This document shows, piece after piece, positions 18,767 through 27,093 of a DNA stretch of 64,000 bases (position 1 is its first letter; every line of letters starts with the position of its first letter). The stretch comes from Pirellulales bacterium. GTDB taxonomy: Bacteria; Planctomycetota; Planctomycetia; Pirellulales; JAEUIK01. Where the stretch lies: the NCBI GenBank assembly GCA_019694455.1, contig JAIBBY010000006.1, positions 1 through 64,000 of the forward strand. Direction: 5' to 3'. Both the position numbers and the translations under genes were made by a program. The notes below the pieces were generated by a model. That model had not been told where the DNA came from. It searched no databases and worked only from the letters and a program-made list of their open reading frames with translations.

Positions 18767-19495
18767 ATGCGCCGCACCGCCGAGCAATTGTTGACCGACT
18801 TCGCCCTGCACGATCGCCGCGCGCTGGCTGAGCTTTTGTCGCTGGCCGAGATAGGCACGGCGCCGCCCGCGCCACAGGTTCCGCACGGCAAGCGCCAGTT
18901 GGTGGTGGGACTGACTGGCAGCGGCGGGGCGGGCAAGAGCACATTGGTCGCCGCGCTGGTCGAGCATATCCGCAGTCAAGGCCTGAGCGTGGCGGTGCTG
19001 GCCAGCGATCCGCAGAGCCCGGTGACGGGGGGCGCGCTGTTGGGGGACCGCATTCGCATGCGACTCGATCCGGCGGACGATGGGGTGTTTTTTCGCAGTC
19101 TCTCGACGCGCGGCGCGACGGGAGGGCTTTCCGACGCGGTGGGGGTGTGCGTCCAGTGGCTCAAGGCGTTTGGCTTTGACGTGATATTGGTCGAGACCGT
19201 CGGCGTGGGACAGGACCAGGTGGCCGCGCGGCAGGTGGTGGACAAGTTGGCGCTATTGGTCACTCCGCACACGGGCGATGAAGTGCAATGGGAGAAGGCG
19301 GGGCTGATCGAGGTGGCCGATTTGATCGTGGTGAACAAGTCGGACTTGCCGGGCGCCGATCGGGTGCGGCAGCAACTGACCTCGGCGCTGTCGCTGTCGG
19401 CGAACAAAGAATTGCCGCCGGTCTTGAGCACGATTGGCGCGAGCGGGCAGGGGGTGCCCGAGCTTTGGGAGGCGATCGCGGGGAGTAGCGCCTAA
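18767..19495 (+). CDS. MeaB/ArgK-type P-loop GTPase, mutase chaperone
   Basis: A 242-residue G3E-family GTPase that should protect and reload the adjacent B12-dependent mutase. Motifs: Walker A LTGSGGAGKST (GSGGAGKS where most MeaB have GPPGAGKS), base II/switch region ASDPQSPVTGGALLGDRIRM, Walker B/switch VETVGVGQDQ and the guanine-specificity NKSD. It is shorter than usual MeaB (about 320 residues): both the N-terminal helical extension and the C-terminal dimerisation arm are reduced. It is divergent from the thiolase-mutase operon and starts 140 bases from it. A TATCAT hexamer ends seven bases before the ATG with no Shine-Dalgarno site, so the mRNA may be leaderless. The partner role is inferred from family and position. 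Confidence 0.88.
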   Translation: MRRTAEQLLTDFALHDRRALAELLSLAEIGTAPPAPQVPHGKRQLVVGLTGSGGAGKSTLVAALVEHIRSQGLSVAVLASDPQSPVTGGALLGDRIRMRLDPADDGVFFRSLSTRGATGGLSDAVGVCVQWLKAFGFDVILVETVGVGQDQVAARQVVDKLALLVTPHTGDEVQWEKAGLIEVADLIVVNKSDLPGADRVRQQLTSALSLSANKELPPVLSTIGASGQGVPELWEAIAGSSA

Positions 19496-19562
19496 ACGCC
19501 GCTATGGCGCGGGGCTGCGCGCGTGAGAGGTTGCGCCGCTGGTGAGGGTGTGGCGGCTGGGG

Positions 19563-19568
19563 TATCAT
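19563..19568 (+). promoter_or_regulatory. TATCAT -10, predicted leaderless start
   Basis: Same hexamer and same seven-base gap to the ATG (19576) as at the gene for the mutase chaperone. Confidence 0.45.
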
Positions 19569-19575
19569 CGGCGAG

Positions 19576-21006
19576 ATGTCTCGCGCCGCCGCAACGAACC
19601 ATGAATCTCGCGCCGCCGGCACGGCCGCCGCTGTGCCGCAGACGGCCGCGGCGCGCGTGTTGATTGTGGACAACGAGCCCGCGCATGCCGAGGCGGTGGC
19701 CGAGAGTTTGTCGCGCAGCGGCTACGATTGCACGGTGGCGACGAGCGGCGCGGCGGGCGCCAAGCAGATCGAACAAGGCGAGTTCGACGTTGTGATCACC
19801 GATCTGGTGATGAACGACTTGGACGGGCTGGAAATCTTGCGGCGGGCCAAAGAGTCGCTGCCCGACGCCGAGGTGATTATGGTGACGGGGCATGGCTCGG
19901 TGCCGTCGGCAGTGCAGGCGGTGCAGCAGGGGGCCTTCAACTACCTGGAGAAGCCGCTCGACCTGAAGCAATTGCGCGCAGTGGTGGAGCGGGCGAGCGA
20001 GTCGCTGCGGCTGCGGCAGCAGAACGCCGATCTGAACCGCCGGCTCGACGAGAAGTTTGGCTTTGAGGGAGTGGTGGGGTCGAGCCCACAGATGCACGAC
20101 GTGATCGACCGCTTGAAGCGGATCGCGCCGAACAACGCGAGCGTATTGATTCAGGGGGAGACGGGGACGGGCAAGGAACTGGTGGCGCAGGCGATCCACC
20201 AGAACAGCCCACGCAAGAACAAGCCGTTCGTGGCGCTGAACTGCGCGGCATTGAGCGAGAACATCTTGGAGAGCGAGCTGTTCGGGCATGTGCGGGGGGC
20301 GTTCACCGACGCCTCTGCCGACCGGATTGGCAAGTTCGAGTACGCCAACGGCGGCACGCTTTTTTTGGACGAAGTGGGCGACATGCCGCTGGCCACGCAG
20401 ATCAAACTGCTGCGGGTGCTGGAGAACAACGAGATCACGCGGGTCGGGTCGAACGAGCCGATCCAGGTGAACGTGCGCATCTTGTCGGCGACCAACCGCA
20501 ACCTGGAAGAGGCGATCGCGGCGGGGACGTTTCGGCGCGATTTGTACTATCGACTGAAAGTGGTGACGATCTACCTGCCGAAGCTGGCCGATCGCGCGCA
20601 AGATATTCCGCTGTTGATCGAGCACTTCATCAAGCAGTTCGCGGCGCGGCACGGCAAGACGGTCAATAGCATGTCGACCGCGGCGCGGCGCGTGCTGATG
20701 GCGTACGACTGGCCGGGCAACGTGCGGCAGTTGCGCAACGTGGTGGAGAGCATGGTGGTGGTCGATTACGACGGCGTGCTCGACCTCGACGATCTGCCGC
20801 CAGAGCTATCGGGCGCGGAGGAGGCGCCGAGCGACGCGCCGCCAACCAGCCTGGCGGGCATGGTGGGCAAGCCGCTGGAAGACCTGGAGCGGTTGTTCAT
20901 CGCCGAGACGCTGCGCTTTGCGGGGGGTAATCGCGAGGAGGCTGCTAAACTGTTGGGCATTGGCGAGCGGACGCTGTACCGCAAGATTAAAGAGTATCAA
21001 CTGTAG
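19576..21006 (+). CDS. NtrC-family sigma-54 response regulator
   Basis: A 476-residue transcriptional activator. The receiver domain spans residues ~26-145, with phosphoacceptor Asp76 in VVITDLVM and the conserved Lys in YLEKPLD. The AAA+ domain spans ~165-395: Walker A GETGTGKE, the sigma-54 contact loop as GAFTDA (241-246) rather than GAFTGA, Walker [13 protein letters not shown], and arginine finger region FRRDLYYRL. The C-terminal Fis-type helix-turn-helix is [26 protein letters not shown] poorly conserved Ala-rich N-terminus of ~25 residues precedes the receiver. The Asp variant in the contact loop occurs in other activators, so sigma-54 contact is still likely. No sensor kinase is adjacent. 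mutL follows 37 bases downstream. Confidence 0.93.
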   Translation: MSRAAATNHESRAAGTAAAVPQTAAARVLIVDNEPAHAEAVAESLSRSGYDCTVATSGAAGAKQIEQGEFDVVITDLVMNDLDGLEILRRAKESLPDAEVIMVTGHGSVPSAVQAVQQGAFNYLEKPLDLKQLRAVVERASESLRLRQQNADLNRRLDEKFGFEGVVGSSPQMHDVIDRLKRIAPNNASVLIQGETGTGKELVAQAIHQNSPRKNKPFVALNCAALSENILESELFGHVRGAFTDASADRIGKFEYANGGTLFLDEVGDMPLATQIKLLRVLENNEITRVGSNEPIQVNVRILSATNRNLEEAIAAGTFRRDLYYRLKVVTIYLPKLADRAQDIPLLIEHFIKQFAARHGKTVNSMSTAARRVLMAYDWPGNVRQLRNVVESMVVVDYDGVLDLDDLPPELSGAEEAPSDAPPTSLAGMVGKPLEDLERLFIAETLRFAGGNREEAAKLLGIGERTLYRKIKEYQL

Positions 21007-21043
21007 GCTAGGGGCGGCCTCATCCCAGAGGAACGGATTCGCC

Positions 21044-23005
21044 TTGGGCAAGATTCGCCAATTATCGCCGAGCGTGGTCAACAAGATCGCCGCAGGGGAG
21101 GTGGTCGAGCGGCCCGCGAGCGTCGTCAAGGAGTTGATGGAGAACGCGCTCGACGCCGGCGCCACGCGCGTCGATGTGTCGGTGGTCAAAGGGGGGACGG
21201 AGCTGATCCGCATCGTCGACAACGGGCATGGGATCGAGCCCGACGATTTGCCGCTGGCGGTGGCGAGCCACGCCACGAGCAAGATCGCGGACGCCGACGA
21301 TCTGTTTCGGATTGGGACGCTGGGGTTTCGGGGCGAGGCGTTGGCGTCGATCGCCGAGGTGAGCCGGTTGACGATCCGCAGCCGCACCAGCGACACGGCG
21401 GCCGGCGCGCAATTGGAGGTGCAGGGCGGCCTCGGCCGCGGCGTCGAACCGTGCGGTTGCCCCACCGGCACGACGATGGAGGTGGCCGACCTGTTCTTCA
21501 ACACGCCGGTGCGGCGAAAGTTTTTGCGCTCGACGCAGACCGAGATGGGGCACATCGCAGAGGCGGTCACGCGAGTGGCGCTGGCGCATCCGCACGTGCA
21601 CTTCACGCTGCGGCACAACGAGCGCGAGGTGCATGATTTGCCGCCGGCGAGTCCCTGGTCGAGCCGCATCGAGCGGCTGTTTGGCGGCGAACTGGCGGAG
21701 CAACTCATTTGGGTGGAGAGCCAGGACGAGGCGATTCGACTGCACGGCTACGCCGCGCATCCGAGCGAGAGTCGCAGCAACCAGAAGATGCAATATCTGT
21801 TTCTCAACGGTCGCTTCATTCGCGATCGGTCGCTGCAGCACGCGCTGGGAGAGGCGTATCGCGGGCTGATGATGACGGGGCGTTATCCGGTGTCGTTCTT
21901 GCGAATCGAGTTGCCGCCCGAACTGGTGGACGTGAATGTGCATCCCACCAAGCTGGAAGTGCGCTTTCAGGACGGGGGTCGGCTGTACAGCCAATTGCTG
22001 AGCACGCTGCGAACGAAGTTCCTGACGACCGACCTGACGACCAACATTCACGCGGCGCCGACGGCGCGCTACGACGCCGCGCATCATGCGCCCGCGAGCG
22101 GCGGGGCGGAGCGACTGGCGCACGCGCAGCAGGCGCGGCAGGAGATGGTGAGTTGGGCAAAGGAGCAGATGACGGCTTGGAAGCAGGGGCCCGACGCGCG
22201 GCCAGCGTCCGAATTGATCGACCCGTGGAACCTGCCGGCGGAGCGGGGGCCGCTGGAACTGACTCGCTTGGAACGCGCCTGGCCGGCTGGTGGCGCCGAT
22301 AGCGCGGAGCCCAACTTTGCTCAGCGCGCCGCGGAGGGCGAGGCGTCGCCGTTGGAGTCGTTCCCCGCGCCGCAGCGGGCCGCGCTGGGGAGCGAAGCGG
22401 CCCGGGCGATGACGGCGGGCGCGGCCGAGGTGCGCGCGGCGGGCGCGCTGCAGATTCATAACCGCTATCTTGTAGCGGAGAGCGACGAGGGGGTGGTGGT
22501 CATCGACCAGCACGCGCTGCATGAGCGGATTTTGTATGAGCAGCTTTGCGACAAGGTGGAGGCGGGACAACTTGAGTCGCAGACGCTGCTGGTGCCGGAA
22601 CCGGTTGATCTGACGACGGCCGAGGCGGCGGTGGTGCTGGAAGAGCGCGAGACCTTGGCGCGGCTGGGCATTCAGGTCGAGCCATTCGGCGGGGGGACGG
22701 TGCTGGTATCGAGCTATCCGGCGATGTTGGCCAACATTCGGCCGGGCGAAATCTTGCGGGGGATTGTGGAGCAATTGTCGGGGGGCAACCGCGCGCCCGA
22801 CCGCCGCGATCTGCTCAATCACCTGCTGCACTCGATCGCCTGCAAGGCGGCGGTGAAGGCGGGAGACCGGCTGACGCCGGACGAGATCTCGGCGCTCTTG
22901 GCGCAGCGCGGCGCGGTGCGCAACACGCACCACTGCCCACACGGCCGCCCCACGGAACTGGTCTTTACCCGTGAGGAACTGGACAAGCAGTTCAAGCGGA
23001 CGTGA
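21044..23005 (+). CDS. mutL: DNA mismatch repair protein MutL
   Basis: A 653-residue mismatch-repair ATPase. The GHKL motifs are complete: KELMENALDAGA, DNGHGI, TLGFRGEALASI and the FFNTPVRRKFL region, followed by VNVHPTKLEVRF. A poorly conserved linker (about residues 345-465) leads to the C-terminal endonuclease domain. That domain has DQHALHERILYE (Asp488-Glu499), the DQHA(X)2E(X)4E metal motif, plus ACKAAVKAGD and CPHGRPT. It is thus a nicking MutL, expected in a MutH-less bacterium. The start is a TTG: the sequence GKIRQLSPSVVNKIAAGEV aligns with the canonical MutL N-terminus and no in-frame ATG lies before it. AGAGGA lies about 11 bases upstream. mutS is not in the window. Confidence 0.95.
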   Translation: MGKIRQLSPSVVNKIAAGEVVERPASVVKELMENALDAGATRVDVSVVKGGTELIRIVDNGHGIEPDDLPLAVASHATSKIADADDLFRIGTLGFRGEALASIAEVSRLTIRSRTSDTAAGAQLEVQGGLGRGVEPCGCPTGTTMEVADLFFNTPVRRKFLRSTQTEMGHIAEAVTRVALAHPHVHFTLRHNEREVHDLPPASPWSSRIERLFGGELAEQLIWVESQDEAIRLHGYAAHPSESRSNQKMQYLFLNGRFIRDRSLQHALGEAYRGLMMTGRYPVSFLRIELPPELVDVNVHPTKLEVRFQDGGRLYSQLLSTLRTKFLTTDLTTNIHAAPTARYDAAHHAPASGGAERLAHAQQARQEMVSWAKEQMTAWKQGPDARPASELIDPWNLPAERGPLELTRLERAWPAGGADSAEPNFAQRAAEGEASPLESFPAPQRAALGSEAARAMTAGAAEVRAAGALQIHNRYLVAESDEGVVVIDQHALHERILYEQLCDKVEAGQLESQTLLVPEPVDLTTAEAAVVLEERETLARLGIQVEPFGGGTVLVSSYPAMLANIRPGEILRGIVEQLSGGNRAPDRRDLLNHLLHSIACKAAVKAGDRLTPDEISALLAQRGAVRNTHHCPHGRPTELVFTREELDKQFKRT

Positions 23006-23168
23006 GTGGCGCGGTTTTCGGGCAGAATTGGTTCTGACGGGGGATCAATTGGCGCGTTTCGCGCGGACCGCCTCTTATTTGCGGCGCAAGGCGGTTAGGA
23101 TAGTACGATTCTAAAGAACTTTTATCCGCCGCGGCCGGCCTGGTCCCGGCCCGCCCTACAGCATTGCC

Positions 23169-24659
23169 ATGATTTGCGTCAGCATTGGCCGGGGAAGACA
23201 CCGGCACTTGATCGCCGAGCACAAGCATTTGGTCGAGCAGGGGGCCCCCCTGGTCGAGTTGCGGCTGGACTACATCAACGGCCCGGTGAACGTGCGGCGG
23301 ATATTGACCGACCGGCCGGGTCCGGTGATCGTGACCTGCCGCCGAGAGCGGGACGGCGGCAAGCACGCCGGCAGCGAGGAAGAGCGGCAGTTGCTCTTGC
23401 GCAGCGCGATTGTCGAGGGCGCCGAGTATGTCGACCTGGAGGACGATGTCGCCGCCAGCATTCCGCGGTATGGCAAGACCAAGCGGGTGGTCAGCGTTCA
23501 TGATTTTCGCAAGACGCCCGACGACCTGGCGGGGTTGCACGCGCGGCTGGCCGGATTGGACGCCGATATCGTGAAGATCGCCACGCTGGCCAACCATCCG
23601 CAAGACAACATCCGCATGTTGTCGCTGGTGCGTTCCAGCGCCAAGCCAACGGTGGGGTTGTGCATGGGGGATATTGGCGCCTGCTCGCGCATCTTGGCGG
23701 CCAAATTCGGCTCGCCCTTCACCTACGCCACGTTTCACCACGAGCGGGCGCTGGCGCCGGGACAGTTGAGCTACGAGCAGATGACCCGCATCTATCACTA
23801 CGACGACATCAACGCCGAGACCGACGTGTATGGCGTGATCGGCGACCCGGTGGGGCACAGCTATAGTCCGCTGGTGCACAACGCGGCCTTCAAGCAATTG
23901 GGACTGAACAAGGTGTATGTGCCGTTTCGAGTGCCGCCCGACGACCTGGCGCCGTTTTTGGCGAACGCGCCGAGTTTGGATATTCGGGGGTTGAGCGTGA
24001 CGATTCCGCACAAAGAGACGATCGTGCGCAAGGTGGCCAAGATCGACGGCGCGGTGCGGGGGCTCGGGGCGGCGAACACGGTGGTGTTCAACGGCCCCGA
24101 GGCGACAGCCTACAACACCGATTACCGCGCGGCGATGGAGAGCCTGGAAGACGCGATGGGCGGGTCGCGGGGGGAGCAAAGCCCCGTGGAAGGGAAGACC
24201 ACGCTGCTATTGGGCGCCGGCGGGGCGGCGCGGGCGATCGCCTATGGACTCAAGCGCCGCGGCGCCAACGTGGTGATCGCCAACCGCACCGGCAAGCGGG
24301 CCGAGCAACTGGCGACGGCCTTTCAGTGCCGGGCCATTGAATGGGGCCAGCGGCACGGCATCGACGCCGACATCTTGATCAACTGCACCCCGGTCGGCAT
24401 GCACCCCAACGTGGACGACACGCCGTACGACAAACATCACCTGCGTCCCTCGATGGTGGTGTTCGACACGGTGTACAACCCGGAGAGCACCGTGCTGGTG
24501 AAGGAGGCGCGGAGCCGCAGTTGCAAGGTGGTGACGGGGGTCGATATGTTCATCCGCCAGGCGGCGATTCAGTTTCAACTGTTCACCGGTCGGGAGGCGC
24601 CGACCGGCGTGATGCGCGAGACGCTGCGCCGCGCGATCGACCCGGTGCGTTACGCGTAG
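23169..24659 (+). CDS. aroDE: Fused 3-dehydroquinate dehydratase / shikimate dehydrogenase
   Basis: A 496-residue bifunctional enzyme for steps three and four of the shikimate pathway. Residues 1-~220 are type I dehydroquinase: LRLDYINGP, VTCRRERDGG, the catalytic His in VVSVHDF and the Schiff-base Lys in DIVKIATLAN. Residues ~225-496 are shikimate dehydrogenase: GVIGDPVGHSYSPLVHNAAF, the catalytic Lys in SVTIPHKE, AANTVVFNG with YNTD, the NADP-binding GAGGAARAIAYGL and VIANRT, and a C-terminal QAAIQFQLFTG. The fusion resembles that of plants and chlamydiae. The preceding 163-base gap ends in a GC-rich hairpin-forming stretch with no clear Shine-Dalgarno site. aroK follows 27 bases downstream. 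Confidence 0.95.
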   Translation: MICVSIGRGRHRHLIAEHKHLVEQGAPLVELRLDYINGPVNVRRILTDRPGPVIVTCRRERDGGKHAGSEEERQLLLRSAIVEGAEYVDLEDDVAASIPRYGKTKRVVSVHDFRKTPDDLAGLHARLAGLDADIVKIATLANHPQDNIRMLSLVRSSAKPTVGLCMGDIGACSRILAAKFGSPFTYATFHHERALAPGQLSYEQMTRIYHYDDINAETDVYGVIGDPVGHSYSPLVHNAAFKQLGLNKVYVPFRVPPDDLAPFLANAPSLDIRGLSVTIPHKETIVRKVAKIDGAVRGLGAANTVVFNGPEATAYNTDYRAAMESLEDAMGGSRGEQSPVEGKTTLLLGAGGAARAIAYGLKRRGANVVIANRTGKRAEQLATAFQCRAIEWGQRHGIDADILINCTPVGMHPNVDDTPYDKHHLRPSMVVFDTVYNPESTVLVKEARSRSCKVVTGVDMFIRQAAIQFQLFTGREAPTGVMRETLRRAIDPVRYA

Positions 24660-24686
24660 CTTTCACTTTTCTTCTGGGCGGCGCGC

Positions 24687-25241
24687 ATGAACCTGGTGCT
24701 GATCGGCTATCGCGGCGCCGGCAAGACGCTGGTGGCGCAGCGGTTGGCGCTGGCGTTGGGCTGGAACTGGGTAGACGCCGACGTGGAGATTGAGTTGGCG
24801 GCGGGGGCTTCGATCAAGGCGATCTTCGAGGCCGGGGGAGAGGCGCGGTTTCGCGAGTTCGAGGCGGCCACGCTCCAGCGATTGGCGGAGCGCGACCAGA
24901 CGGTGATCGCCGCGGGCGGGGGCGTGGTGCTGCGCGAGGAGAATCGGCGGCTACTGGCGGCGATGGGCAAGGTGATCTGGCTGAAGGCGCCGATCGATGC
25001 GCTGGCGCGGCGCATCGCGATCGACGCGACCACGGCGCAGCGCCGGCCCAACCTGACCGCGCAAGGGGGGCGCGACGAGATTGCGCGGCTATTGGCGCAG
25101 CGCGAGCCGTTGTATCGGCAATGCGCCAACCTGGAGGTGGAAACCGCCGACGCCGCGGGCGCCGACCGCGACGCGGGAGAGTTGGCGGCCGAGATCATCG
25201 CGCGCTTGCAGCTTGCTAGTGGCCCTGGAGAACCGCAGTGA
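24687..25241 (+). CDS. aroK: Shikimate kinase
   Basis: A 184-residue P-loop kinase that phosphorylates shikimate, acting directly after the product of the upstream aroDE. Walker A is GYRGAGKT (residues 7-14). The shikimate-binding motifs are WVDADVEIE (DxD), GGEARFREFEAATL and the AAGGGVVLREENRRLL turn; the LID region carries RRPNLT. Length is normal apart from a slightly long C-terminus. Its stop overlaps the start of the next gene (GTGA). Confidence 0.93.
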   Translation: MNLVLIGYRGAGKTLVAQRLALALGWNWVDADVEIELAAGASIKAIFEAGGEARFREFEAATLQRLAERDQTVIAAGGGVVLREENRRLLAAMGKVIWLKAPIDALARRIAIDATTAQRRPNLTAQGGRDEIARLLAQREPLYRQCANLEVETADAAGADRDAGELAAEIIARLQLASGPGEPQ

Positions 25242-26485
25242 ACGCGATTCTGGCCATGCCGCTTTTGGCGCGGATGTTGCTGTTGGCCCTGTGCGGGGCG
25301 GCGCTGGGTGCACTGGTCAATTGGGTGGTCGATCGCATCCGCTGGGAGCCGACGTTTCTCAGTCCGTGGCATCGGGCCGACGCGGCGGCGGGGCGCCGCC
25401 GACGGCACTATCTGCCGGTGTGGGGTTGGATGTGGCGGCGGCACGAGAGCGCGCGGCACGGCGGGGCGTTTTGGGTGCGGCCGCTGTTGGTGGAACTCGG
25501 GCTGACGCTGGCGCTGCCCGCGTTGTATTGGCACGAGACGGCGCGGTTGGGTCTTGTGCCGCTGTGGCAGGGCGCGCCGAACATGGCGCTATTGACGATG
25601 TTGCACGCGCAGTACGCGGGCCATGTGCTGCTCTTGGCGCTGATGATGATCGCCTCGCTGGTCGACCTGGACGACAAGATCATCCCCGACACGGTGACCG
25701 TGCCCGGCACGCTGCTGGGCCTGGCGCTGGCGACGGCGCTGCCGATGTCGCTGCTGCCGGAAGTGGTGGCGGACGGAAAATTATTGAGCGTGCGATTGGT
25801 GACGGCGGCCAGTCCGCGCGGGTGGCCGGCGGAGCTAGCGGCGTATCCGAATCTGCTTTCATTGGTGATGGCGCTGGGCTGCTTTTGGATCTGGTGTCTG
25901 GGACTGTTGCCGCGGGTATGGCGGACGCGCCGCGGATTGTCTCTTGCGCTGGCGATCTTTTGGCTGCGGCTGGCGCGCGAGCAGGTGACGCGGACGATTT
26001 TGGCGCTGGGGCTATTGGGCACGATCGGCATTGGCCTGGCGTGGCGCCTGGCAGGCGATGCCCGCTGGCAGGCGCTACTGAGCGCGCTGGTTGGCGTGGC
26101 GGCGACGGGGGGGTTCACGTGGCTGGTGCGGGTGGTGGCGGGCTCGAGCATTGGTCGCGAGGCGCTGGGGTTTGGCGACGTGACGCTAATGTCGATGATT
26201 GGGGCGTTTGTGGGCTGGCAGGCGGGCCTCATGGTGTTCTTTGTGGCGCCGTTCTTTGGATTGGCGCTGGGGCTGGCGCAGTGGGTGCTGCGGCGCGACC
26301 CGGAGATACCCTACGGGCCATTTTTGTGTCTGGCGGCGGCGACCATCGTGCTGCGCTGGCCGAGCTTTTGGGAGGTGGGGCGCGAGATCTTCGTACTGGG
26401 CTGGATTGTGCCCGCGGCGCTCTTGGTGATGGTGCTGCTGATGGGGGCGATGCTCCGCGCGTGGCACTGGGTCATTGACCGGTGA
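25238..26485 (+). CDS. Prepilin peptidase (A24 family)
   Basis: A 415-residue polytopic membrane aspartyl protease of the type IV prepilin peptidase family. The two catalytic Asp motifs are visible: MIASLVDLDDKIIPD, and GFGDVTLMSMIGAF (the GxGD signature) near residue 310. About eight hydrophobic segments surround them. The N-terminus (GAALGALVNWVVDRI) matches the usual region, but the tetra-Cys zinc motif of PilD is absent. A non-conserved cytoplasmic stretch of ~100 residues is inserted between the two catalytic motifs. The start is GTG at 25238, overlapping the aroK stop, with TGGAG eight bases upstream; translational coupling is likely. No pilin or secretion genes are adjacent. Confidence 0.88.
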   Translation: MNAILAMPLLARMLLLALCGAALGALVNWVVDRIRWEPTFLSPWHRADAAAGRRRRHYLPVWGWMWRRHESARHGGAFWVRPLLVELGLTLALPALYWHETARLGLVPLWQGAPNMALLTMLHAQYAGHVLLLALMMIASLVDLDDKIIPDTVTVPGTLLGLALATALPMSLLPEVVADGKLLSVRLVTAASPRGWPAELAAYPNLLSLVMALGCFWIWCLGLLPRVWRTRRGLSLALAIFWLRLAREQVTRTILALGLLGTIGIGLAWRLAGDARWQALLSALVGVAATGGFTWLVRVVAGSSIGREALGFGDVTLMSMIGAFVGWQAGLMVFFVAPFFGLALGLAQWVLRRDPEIPYGPFLCLAAATIVLRWPSFWEVGREIFVLGWIVPAALLVMVLLMGAMLRAWHWVIDR

Positions 26486-26487
26486 GG

Positions 26488-27021
26488 TTAGCTCGCTTGC
26501 GCCGCGAAATAGAGCGCGGCGAAGATCTTGAGATCGATCACGCGGCCGGCGCGCTGTTGCTGGTCGAGCCAGCGCGGCACATCGGCCAGTGGGACCAGAT
26601 GCACCACGATCGACTCTCCCTCGTGGCCGCCGCCGGCATTGACGCGCGTCAGTCCGGTGGCGCGAAAGAGGGTGACCGCTTCGCTGGTCAGCCCGGCCGA
26701 CGTGGCGCCGTGGGCCAAGAGCGTCACCTCGCGGGCGGCAAAGCCGGTTTCTTCCAGCAGTTCGCGGCGGGCGGTTTCGGCGAAATCTTCGTGCTCACGA
26801 CCGGCCTCGTCGCCGGCCAGCCCAGCCGGCAGTTCGATGGTGTGACAGTCGAGCGGGATGCGTGGTTGTTCGACCAGCACCAGTTCGCCGGCGTCGGTGA
26901 CGGCGATGATGGCGACGGCGCCGGGGATGCCGGGGCGCTCGGCGTATTCCCAGCGGCCACGTTTGACGAGGCGGAGGAATTTTCCCTCGTAGAGGATTTG
27001 CGGCTTGTCGGGTGGTGTCAT
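26488..27021 (-). CDS. NUDIX hydrolase (ADP-ribose pyrophosphatase-like)
   Basis: A 177-residue cytoplasmic hydrolase that should cleave nucleoside diphosphates linked to another moiety; ADP-ribose is the usual substrate for this subgroup. The NUDIX box is GLAGDEAGREHEDFAETA followed by RRELLEETGF, with the metal-binding REXXEE core and a slightly long loop. Other subgroup marks are VEQPRIPLDCHTIELPAG before the box and SAGLTSEAVTLF after it. The N-terminal strand GKFLRLVKRGRWEYAERPG fits this group. It converges on the prepilin peptidase gene with two bases between stop codons and lies 72 bases downstream of the DUF1501 gene. Confidence 0.9.
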   Translation of the reverse strand: MTPPDKPQILYEGKFLRLVKRGRWEYAERPGIPGAVAIIAVTDAGELVLVEQPRIPLDCHTIELPAGLAGDEAGREHEDFAETARRELLEETGFAAREVTLLAHGATSAGLTSEAVTLFRATGLTRVNAGGGHEGESIVVHLVPLADVPRWLDQQQRAGRVIDLKIFAALYFAAQAS

Positions 27022-27093
27022 GCGCGGCCTTTCGGAGGTGCGGAAGTTGGAGGAAGGCGGCGCGACCCGGTCGCTGGCCGCGGCGGGCGGGGG

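Noticed and set aside
21062-22942. 626-residue open frame on the minus strand
   Set aside because: Antisense to mutL; the opposite strand encodes complete MutL motifs.
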